NCBI GenBank assembly: GCA_963727765.1
Contig: CAVSGZ010000004.1
Span: forward strand, 237,179 to 301,178
DNA: 64,000 nt
Source of the DNA: FEN-299 sp963727765
GTDB taxonomy: Bacteria > Acidobacteriota > Vicinamibacteria > Vicinamibacterales > Fen-181
Reading direction: 5' to 3'
Shown: piece after piece, positions 58,083 to 64,000 of the stretch
Numbering within the stretch: position 1 is the first letter of the stretch
Layout of the letters: each line of letters begins with the position of its first letter
Position numbers and translations under genes: made by a program
The notes under the pieces: generated by a model
What the model was told of the DNA's origin: nothing
Databases searched by the model: none
Seen by the model: the letters and a program-made list of their open reading frames with translations, nothing else

Positions 58083-59275
58083 TGCGGCGTCAAGCATCAT
58101 CGAGCCTCGCGCCTGGACGTGTGTCGCGGGGCCTTCTCGTCTTTCTCGGCGTCGTCATCGTCGCCGCCGTCGTCGCCGGGTGGGGCATCTCGAGCCGGGC
58201 CCGATCGCTGAAGGCGCTGACCGAGGAGACGCGCGAGCTGAACACGGTGACCGTGGCCGTGACCAGGCCGAAGGCCGGGTCGCCGGAGGAGGAGATCGTG
58301 CTGCCCGGCACGCTGCAGGCGTACGCGGACGCGCCGATCTACGCGCGGACCAACGGCTACCTGAAGCGGAGGCTCGTCGACCTGGGGACGCGCGTGAAGG
58401 CGGGCCAGCTGCTCGCCGAGATTGACGCCCCCGAGCTCGAGCAGCAGCTGCAGCAGGCCCGTGCCGACCTCGCGACGGCCGAGGCGAACCTGGGCCTCGC
58501 GCAACTCACCGCCGACCGGTACCGGGAGCTCGTGAAGACCGACTCGGTCACCCGTCAGGACGCCGACAATGCCGTCGGGGCGTTCGAGGCGCGCAAGGCC
58601 ACCGTCGACTCGGCCCGCCACAACGTGGACCGCCTGGAGCAACTCGAGGGGTTCACGCGGATCTACGCGCCGATCGACGGCGTCATCACCAGCCGCAACA
58701 CCGACGTGGGCGCGCTCATCGATCCCGGCGCGTCCGGCGGGCCGGCCCGCGAGCTGTTCCACGTCTCGTCGACGGGGAAGCTCCGCCTGTTCGTGAACGT
58801 GCCCGAGCGGTTCGCGCCCGTCGCCCGCAAGGGGCTGGAGGCCGATCTCACGCTGGCCGAGTTTTCCGGCCGCCGGTTTCCGGGCACGCTCGTGCGCACG
58901 GCGGACGCCATCGACGTGTCGTCGCGCACGCTGCTGACCGAGTTCGAGGTGGCCAACCGCACCGGGGAGCTGCTGCCGGGCGCCTTCGCCCAAGTTCATA
59001 TCAAGCTGCCCAAGGCGGTATCGGCGTTCACGCTGCCGGTGAGCACGCTGATCTTCAGGGCCAACGGCGTCCAGGTCGCCGTCGTGGGCCCCGACTCGAG
59101 CGTCGCGATGACGCGCGTGTCGCTCGGGCGTGATTTCGGGACCGAGATTGAAGTGCTCGGCGGCGTCGGCGCCGACTCGAGGGTCGTCGTCAGCCCGCCG
59201 GACTCGCTCGTCGACAAGCAGGCGGTCCGCGTCAGCCAGGCAGCTCCCGATGCCCCGAAAGGACAGGCGCGGTGA
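58082..59275 (+). CDS. RND efflux membrane-fusion protein
   Basis: The periplasmic adaptor that links the pump to the outer-membrane channel. 397 residues: an N-terminal anchor (LLVFLGVVIVAAVVAGWGI), lipoyl half (IVLPGTLQAYADAPIYARTNGYLKRRLVDLGTRVKAGQLLAEIDAPELEQQL), a short coiled-coil hairpin, lipoyl return (YAPIDGVITSRNTDVGALI) and beta-barrel domain. Overlaps the permease (TAATG) and the OMF gene (GTGA). Confidence 0.93.
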   Translation: MRRQASSSLAPGRVSRGLLVFLGVVIVAAVVAGWGISSRARSLKALTEETRELNTVTVAVTRPKAGSPEEEIVLPGTLQAYADAPIYARTNGYLKRRLVDLGTRVKAGQLLAEIDAPELEQQLQQARADLATAEANLGLAQLTADRYRELVKTDSVTRQDADNAVGAFEARKATVDSARHNVDRLEQLEGFTRIYAPIDGVITSRNTDVGALIDPGASGGPARELFHVSSTGKLRLFVNVPERFAPVARKGLEADLTLAEFSGRRFPGTLVRTADAIDVSSRTLLTEFEVANRTGELLPGAFAQVHIKLPKAVSAFTLPVSTLIFRANGVQVAVVGPDSSVAMTRVSLGRDFGTEIEVLGGVGADSRVVVSPPDSLVDKQAVRVSQAAPDAPKGQAR

Positions 59276-60699
59276 CGGGTCGGCTCCCCGTCCTGTTCGG
59301 GCTGCTTGCGGCCGCGGGATGCGCGACCGCGCCGACCTACGTCCGCCCGGAGGCGGTCACGCCGCCGGCGTACTCGGAGACCGGTCCCTGGAAGCCGGCG
59401 CAGCCGAACGACGAGGTCGCGAGAGGGCAGTGGTGGGCGATCTTCCACGACCCGCAGCTCGACGCGCTCGAGGCGCGGATCGATGTCGCCAACAACACGC
59501 TGCGCGCGGCGCAGGCGCAGTTCGACCAGGCGCGGGCGCTCGTGCGCTACGCCTCCGCGGCGCGCTCGCCCCAGGTGTCGGGCACGGCCGCCGCCAGCCG
59601 GAACGACCACTCCGAGAACACGCCGAACTGGAGCGCCACCGCAAACGAGCACTACTCGGATTACCTGCTGCGGCTCGACGCGTCGTACGAGGTGGATGTC
59701 TGGGGGCGCGTCCGGTCGAGCGTGGCCGCGAGCCGCGCGGCCGCGCAGGCCAGCGCGGCCGACCTCGAGGCCGTCCGCCTGAGCCTGCACGCGGAACTTG
59801 CGGCCGATTACTTCGCCCTGCGCGCGACCGACGCCGAGCAGGACCTGCTGCGCTCGAGCGTGGCGGCCTACGAGAAGGCGCTCGAGCTGACCCGAAATCG
59901 GCACCGGGGCGGAGTGGCGACGGCCGTCGACGTCGCCCAGGCGGAGGCGCAGCTCGAGACGACGCGCGCCGAGCTCATCGACGTCGAGGCGCGCCGCGCT
60001 CCGCTCGAGCACGCGCTCGCCACGTTGGTCGGCCAGGCCCCCGGCACGGTCAAGCTGCCGCCAGTTCCGGCCGCCGCGGAGCCGCCCGCGATCCCGCCCG
60101 GCCTGCCGGCCGACCTCCTGGAGCGCCGGCCGGATGTCGCGGCCGCCGAACGGCGCGTGGCCGCGGCGAACGCGCAGATTGGCGTGGCCGCGTCGGCCTT
60201 CTACCCGGCGATCGCCCTGACGGCGAACACCGGGTTCGAGAGCTCGGCGCTCGTGAACCTGATCCAGGGGGTCAGCGGGTTCTGGACCGCGGCGCCGCTC
60301 GCCGCGATGACCCTGGTCGACGGCGGTCGCCGCCGGGCCGTGTCGGCGCAGGCCAAGGCCGGCTACGAGCAGGCCGTGGCGCTCTACCAGGCGACGACGC
60401 TGTCGGCGCTGCGAGAGGTGGAAGACCAGCTGGCGACGCTGCGGGTGCTCGACCAGGAGGCGGCCGTCCAGCGGGCCGCCGTGGAGGCATCGAACAGGTC
60501 GCTCGAACTCTCGAACAACCGCTACAAAGGCGGGATCGCCACCTACCTCGAGGTAGTTGTGGCCCAGACGGCTGCCCTCAACAACGAGCGGGTCGGCGTC
60601 AGCATCCTGGCGAGGCGGCTGACGGCGAGCGTCCTGCTCATCAAGGCGCTCGGCGGCGGATGGGACGCCTCGCGGCTGCCGACCTTCAAGCTGCCTTGA
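59272..60699 (+). CDS. Outer-membrane efflux lipoprotein, NodT/OprM type
   Basis: A TolC-family channel of 475 residues. The lipobox AAAGC (FGLLAAAGCATAP) marks it as a lipoprotein. Family marks are WWAIFHDPQLDALEARIDVANNTL, DLLRSSVAAYEKALELTRNRHRGGVATAVDVAQAEAQL, LPADLLERRPDVAAAERRVAAANAQIGVAASAFYPAI and LELSNNRYKGGIATYLEVVVAQ. GTG 59272 overlaps the MFP stop. The 3' end overlaps a small opposite-strand gene by 14 bases. Confidence 0.93.
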   Translation: MTGRLPVLFGLLAAAGCATAPTYVRPEAVTPPAYSETGPWKPAQPNDEVARGQWWAIFHDPQLDALEARIDVANNTLRAAQAQFDQARALVRYASAARSPQVSGTAAASRNDHSENTPNWSATANEHYSDYLLRLDASYEVDVWGRVRSSVAASRAAAQASAADLEAVRLSLHAELAADYFALRATDAEQDLLRSSVAAYEKALELTRNRHRGGVATAVDVAQAEAQLETTRAELIDVEARRAPLEHALATLVGQAPGTVKLPPVPAAAEPPAIPPGLPADLLERRPDVAAAERRVAAANAQIGVAASAFYPAIALTANTGFESSALVNLIQGVSGFWTAAPLAAMTLVDGGRRRAVSAQAKAGYEQAVALYQATTLSALREVEDQLATLRVLDQEAAVQRAAVEASNRSLELSNNRYKGGIATYLEVVVAQTAALNNERVGVSILARRLTASVLLIKALGGGWDASRLPTFKLP

Positions 60700-60943
60700 C
60701 CGCTGTTCGGATGCGGCCGCCGAGGAGCTGGCCGCCGAAGAAGGCGCCGACCAGCACCGGGAACGTGCTGAGTCCCCACCCCAGGCCCGCGGCGAACCGC
60801 ATGCCGACGATGAGCGGAACCGGCGCGTGCACGGCGAGGAACCACGCCAGCGAGAACTTCCGCACGCCGGCCCGCCAGAACCCGAACGGCAGGTTGAGGA
60901 CGAGCGTGGCGCAGGCAACGGCGGCGAGCGGCAGCCAGATCAT
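60686..60943 (-). CDS. Small conserved-looking membrane protein, function unknown
   Basis: An 85-residue protein with two to three membrane segments (LPLAAVACATLVLNLPFGFW, FSLAWFLAVHAPVPLIVGMRF, LSTFPVLVGAFFGGQLLGG). FGFWRAGVRKFSLAWFLAVHAPVPLIV has the look of a conserved hypothetical family seen beside transporters in several phyla, but I cannot name it. It converges on the efflux operon with a 14-base overlap and is divergent from the MerR gene. Confidence 0.65.
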   Translation of the reverse strand: MIWLPLAAVACATLVLNLPFGFWRAGVRKFSLAWFLAVHAPVPLIVGMRFAAGLGWGLSTFPVLVGAFFGGQLLGGRIRTAVKAA

Positions 60944-61045
60944 GTTTCTGACAGTGTACCGGATCTTCGGCCGCCGTGAGCCGTGAGCCGCACTGAATAC
61001 TCCTTGACCTGTCTACAACTGCAGGGTTCATCCTGGGATCAGCAC

Positions 61046-61567
61046 ATGTTGACCGTGACTCGACTGGCCAGGCGCTGCGGTCTGAGCCGCAGCACGGTGC
61101 TGTACTACGAATCGATCGGGTTGCTGAAGTCGTCCGGGCGGACGGCGGGCAACTACCGGCAGTACGGCGAGCGGGAGATCGATCGGCTCCGGCAGATCCG
61201 CGCGTACCGACACGCGGGCCTCAGCCTCGCCGACATCCGATCGGTGCTGAGCTCCCCGGCTGGCGACGCGGCGACGGTGCTGAAGCGGCGGCTGGTGGAA
61301 CTCGACGGGGAGATCGAGGCGCTCCGCGGCCATCAGCGCGTCATCCTCACGCTGCTCGGGCACAAAGGACTCAGGAGGAATCAGATGATCACGAAGGACA
61401 AGTGGGTGACGATCATGCGGGGCTGCGGGTTCACCGAGGACCAGATGCACGCCTGGCACGTCGAGTTCGAGCGATCGGCGCCGGCCGAGCACCAGGAGTT
61501 CCTGGAATTCCTGCACATCCCGGCCGACGAAATCCGCCGGATTCGCGAGTTCGCGAAGAAGAAGTAG
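61046..61567 (+). CDS. MerR-family transcriptional regulator
   Basis: A 173-residue regulator. The winged-helix DNA-binding domain opens TVTRLARRCGLSRSTVLYYESIGLLKSSGRTAGNYRQYGEREIDRLRQIRAYRHAGLSLADIRSVL, followed by a dimer helix and a short effector part without the metal cysteines of MerR/CueR (GFTEDQMHAWHVEFERSAPAEHQEFLEFL). That part resembles the small-molecule MerR group. A TTGACC (61004-61009) lies upstream. The target may be the nearby efflux operon or the M20 gene; neither is shown. Confidence 0.88.
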   Translation: MLTVTRLARRCGLSRSTVLYYESIGLLKSSGRTAGNYRQYGEREIDRLRQIRAYRHAGLSLADIRSVLSSPAGDAATVLKRRLVELDGEIEALRGHQRVILTLLGHKGLRRNQMITKDKWVTIMRGCGFTEDQMHAWHVEFERSAPAEHQEFLEFLHIPADEIRRIREFAKKK

Positions 61568-61569
61568 CG

Positions 61570-63018
61570 CTACTTCCGGTAGTCAAGCGGCGGCTTGCGG
61601 TCTCCGAGCTTGAAGGCGTAGACCGCACCGCCGCGTCGCCTGTCGAACTCGGCCCGCGCCCTGGCCACCTGGTCGGGGCTCGTGAACAGATCCATCCCGG
61701 TCAGCGCCATCGTCTTGGCCGCGAGCAGCATTCCCTTCACGCCGATCGACATCCCGTCGCAGGCGACGGCCTGCCAGGTGTGGGCCGCCGTGCCCGGCAC
61801 CCACGTGGCCGTGATGACCTGTGTCGTCGGCACCTTCCAGCTCACGTCGCCCAGATCGGTCGACGCCGGCGTGAACGTCTCCGACGGCGGCTGGATTTGC
61901 TCCTCGGACCCCAGCGGCATCAGTTGGCCGTTCATCGTCTTGCGCAGCGCCTCGGCGAACGCCCGCTCCTCGGGTGAGTACTTCACGCCGCCGACCGACG
62001 CCATGTTCCGGCGCTGGAGGTCGGCGAGGTAAGCGTTGGGCAGGAGGTTGTAGCTGGCGTCGGTCATCTCGAAGTCCATCGTGGTGCCCGTGCCCAGGGC
62101 CGCGCCGCGGGCCGCGTCGACGATGCGCTGCCAGATGCCATCGAGGACGCGCATGTCGGGATGGCGCGCCATGTAGGACACCTCGGCAAAGTCGGGGACG
62201 ATGTTCTCGGCCGCGCCGCCGTGGGTGATGATGTCGTGGATGCGCGTCTCCTGCGGGACGTTCTGGCGCATCATGTTCACCATCATGTCCATCGCCTCCA
62301 CCGCCTCGAGCGCGGAGCGGCCGCGGTCGGGCGCGGCGGCGGCGTGCGCTGCGATGCCGTGGAAGCGGAACTTCGCGGCTACCATGGCGAGGTTGCTCGA
62401 CGGGCTGGCGTCGTTTGCCTGCCCGGGATGCCACGAGATGGCCACGTCCACGTCGTCGAACAGGCCCGCGCGGACCATGTAGCCTTTGGCGCCGCCGCCT
62501 TCCTCGGCCGGCGTGCCGTAGAAGCGGACCGTGCCGGGCCGGCCGCTCGAGGCGAGCCAGTCCTTCACGGCGATGGCGGCCGCCATCGAGCCGGTGCCGA
62601 GCAGGTTGTGGCCACAGCCGTGGCCGGGCGCCCCGTCCTGGAGGGGCTTCCGCTCGGGCACCGCGGCCTGGGAGAGGCCGGGCAGCGCGTCGAACTCGCC
62701 GACAAACGCGATGACCGGCTTGCCGCTGCCGTAGCTGGCGACGAAGGCGGTTGGGATATCCGCCACGCCGGCCTTGACGGTGAAGCCCGCCGCCGCCAGC
62801 TTCTGCTGCAGCAGCGCGCTGCTCCTGGTTTCGAGATAGCCGAGCTCGGCGAACTTCCAGATCTGCATGGCCACGTCGGCGTAGTCCGCCCGCCGCGCGT
62901 CGATGCTCTCCAGCATCCGCGCTCGCGGGTCGCTGCCTTGCGCGGAGGACCTGAATCCAGTGCTCGCGCCCACGACGAGGGCCAGGGCGATGACGACGAT
63001 TCTCTGAATGTGCCGCAT
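61570..63018 (-). CDS. M20-family amidohydrolase (AbgB-like), exported
   Basis: A 482-residue M20D metallopeptidase with a signal peptide (IVVIALALVVGASTGFRSSAQG). Metal ligands are in GAPGHGCGHNLLGTGSM, GTPAEEGGGAKGY and the late GTAAHTWQAVACDG; the dimerisation domain holds FRFHGIAAHAAAAPDRGRSALEAVEAMD. The closest described type is the p-aminobenzoyl-glutamate hydrolase B subunit, but an exported form probably acts on a wider range of N-acyl amino acids. The gene ends two bases after the MerR stop, tail to tail. Confidence 0.9.
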   Translation of the reverse strand: MRHIQRIVVIALALVVGASTGFRSSAQGSDPRARMLESIDARRADYADVAMQIWKFAELGYLETRSSALLQQKLAAAGFTVKAGVADIPTAFVASYGSGKPVIAFVGEFDALPGLSQAAVPERKPLQDGAPGHGCGHNLLGTGSMAAAIAVKDWLASSGRPGTVRFYGTPAEEGGGAKGYMVRAGLFDDVDVAISWHPGQANDASPSSNLAMVAAKFRFHGIAAHAAAAPDRGRSALEAVEAMDMMVNMMRQNVPQETRIHDIITHGGAAENIVPDFAEVSYMARHPDMRVLDGIWQRIVDAARGAALGTGTTMDFEMTDASYNLLPNAYLADLQRRNMASVGGVKYSPEERAFAEALRKTMNGQLMPLGSEEQIQPPSETFTPASTDLGDVSWKVPTTQVITATWVPGTAAHTWQAVACDGMSIGVKGMLLAAKTMALTGMDLFTSPDQVARARAEFDRRRGGAVYAFKLGDRKPPLDYRK

Positions 63019-63109
63019 GGGAAGCAATCGTGATACTTTTCGGCGCCGTAATCAACCAGGGGCCGCGGCAGTGAACATCACGGCGCCCGAATTCGTAGAT
63101 CTGCCATAG

Positions 63110-64000
63110 ATGGAACGGCTGAAATCCGCCTGTCTCGCCGCCGGTCTCGTGCTGGTCCTTTGTACCCCCGTGTTCTCCCAGGCGCCTGCGGCGCCGGCCA
63201 CCCCCGTCCGCGAAGTCCATGCGGTCCGGGCGTCGTCGATCACGATCGACGGCAGGCTGAACGAGGAGGTCTGGCAGCACGCCGTGCCGGCGGCCGGGTT
63301 CATCCAGCGCGACCCCGACGAAGGCAAGCCGGCCACCGAGCCGACCGAGGTGCGCGTCCTCTATGACGACCATGCGATTTACGTCGGCATCAGGCTGCTC
63401 GACGACCACCCGGACCAGGTCACGCGTCGCCTGGCGCGCCGCGACACCACGCCCGACGCCGACTGGGTGATGGTCTACCTCGACCCCCAGCACGATCACC
63501 TCACCGGCTTCGAGTTCGGCGTCAGTGCGGCGGGGGAGCAGGTACGACGGCGTGCTCTTCAACGACACGAGCGACGACCCGTCGTGGGACGGCGTGTGGG
63601 CGTCGGCCGTCGCCGTCGACGGGAAGGGCTGGTCGGTCGAGATGCGCATCCCGTACTCCCAGCTGCGATACCAGGCGGCGGAGCACCAGACGTGGGGCAT
63701 CAACGTCGAGCGCTTCGTCCAGCGGAAGAACGAGTACTCGTGGCTTGTCATGGTGCCGAAGAAAGAGAATGGGCTGGCGTCGCGGATGGCGCACCTCGTC
63801 GATCTCGACGGCATCCCGAAGGCCCACCACCTCGAGCTGCTGCCCTACGCCGTGGCGCGCGGCGAGTTCATTGCGCCGCCCAACGCCGGCGATCCGTTCA
63901 ACGACGGTTCGCGGGCATTCGCCGGCGCCGGCCTGGACCTCAAGGGGGGCGTGGGCAGCAGCCTGACGCTCGACGCCACCGTCAATCCCGACTTCGGGCA
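63110..64000 (+). CDS. DUF5916 / carbohydrate-binding family 9-like outer-membrane protein, partial, apparent +1 frameshift
   Basis: The first part of a large secreted protein that runs off the window. A signal peptide (CLAAGLVLVLCTPVFSQAP) is followed by a CBM9-like domain: ITIDGRLNEEVWQHAVPAAGFIQRDPDEGKPATEPTEVRVLYDDHAIYVGIRLLDD... FEFGVSAAG. One extra base at 63541-63542 breaks the frame; the next frame continues correctly (YDGVLFNDTSDDPSWDGVWASAVAVDGKGWSVEMRIPYSQLRY, then VERFVQRKNEYSWLVMVP and the start of the barrel LDLKGGVGSSLTLDATVNPDFG). The family is common in Acidobacteria; its function is unknown. Confidence 0.8.
   Translation, partial: MERLKSACLAAGLVLVLCTPVFSQAPAAPATPVREVHAVRASSITIDGRLNEEVWQHAVPAAGFIQRDPDEGKPATEPTEVRVLYDDHAIYVGIRLLDDHPDQVTRRLARRDTTPDADWVMVYLDPQHDHLTGFEFGVSAAGEQVRRRALQRHERRPVVGRRVGVGRRRRREGLVGRDAHPVLPAAIPGGGAPDVGHQRRALRPAEERVLVACHGAEEREWAGVADGAPRRSRRHPEGPPPRAAALRRGARRVHCAAQRRRSVQRRFAGIRRRRPGPQGGRGQQPDARRHRQSRLRA

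Noticed and set aside
54909..58100. A 1,063-codon open frame antisense to the RND permease, and similar long antisense frames (for example 16469-18289 plus strand, 6011-7252 plus, 33508-35259 plus).
   Set aside because: Their products are Arg/His/Gly/Ala/Asp-rich with no domain, and each lies opposite a clear gene. They arise from the high third-position GC of the real gene.

Overview
The window is a high-GC, densely packed bacterial chromosome segment with no rRNA, tRNA, phage, insertion sequence or CRISPR array that I could recognise. The best taxonomic guess is Acidobacteriota, probably Vicinamibacteria-like. The reasons are an orphan MacB-type permease of the 'Acidobacterial duplicated orphan permease' kind, an S46 peptidase with a Gly/Arg-rich insert, a DUF5916-type outer-membrane protein, LpxB (so a Gram-negative envelope) and a menaquinone operon. 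This is inference from gene content, not from a marker gene.

Layout. 1-7.1 kb: xseA (partial), ymdB, hsp20, an eIF2B-like protein, a GGDEF cyclase, a VapBC pair with a palindromic operator, and an ATP-grasp ligase coupled to a zinc metallopeptidase. 7.1-11.1 kb: a minus-strand operon leuC-leuD-HMG-CoA-lyase-family III CoA transferase. 11.3-22.3 kb: a second hsp20 (frameshifted), RNA polymerase omega, small membrane proteins, gatCA, AmmeMemoRadiSam proteins B and A, nfo at the edge of a tandem-repeat patch, a YdjM-like hydrolase, lpxB, an aminotransferase and DAHP synthase. 22.3-28.7 kb: the menaquinone operon menF-D-H-B-A-E, each gene overlapping the next, with a convergent thioesterase. 28.7-32.8 kb: uridine kinase, a DsbA-like lipoprotein, pta and ackA. 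32.9-37.1 kb: a TonB-dependent receptor-like protein and a GT39-type glycosyltransferase.

37.3-48.0 kb is the most interesting part: a flippase-like protein, an acyl carrier protein, a fatty acyl-AMP ligase, a serine palmitoyltransferase-like enzyme, a ketosynthase with a second carrier protein, a hotdog dehydratase-like protein, an unknown secreted protein, a GNAT-like protein resembling bacterial ceramide synthase, a PAP2 enzyme and an NAD-dependent reductase resembling CerR. Together they read as a complete bacterial sphingolipid (ceramide) pathway with several extra, undescribed partners.

48-64 kb: an S46 dipeptidyl peptidase, a Cache-domain membrane protein, the orphan permease, Cu/Zn superoxide dismutase, an RND-MFP-OMF efflux operon, a MerR regulator, an M20 amidohydrolase and the start of a DUF5916-like protein.

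Three things run through the whole window. A two-hairpin REPIN-like repeat recurs between genes (20.2, 29.8, 48.0 kb), with a related hairpin inside menD. Five genes carry a net +1 frameshift while otherwise intact, which suggests insertion errors in the assembly. Many genes without a Shine-Dalgarno have a -10-like hexamer 4-12 nt before the start codon, suggesting leaderless transcripts. No gene-free stretch exceeds 300 bases.
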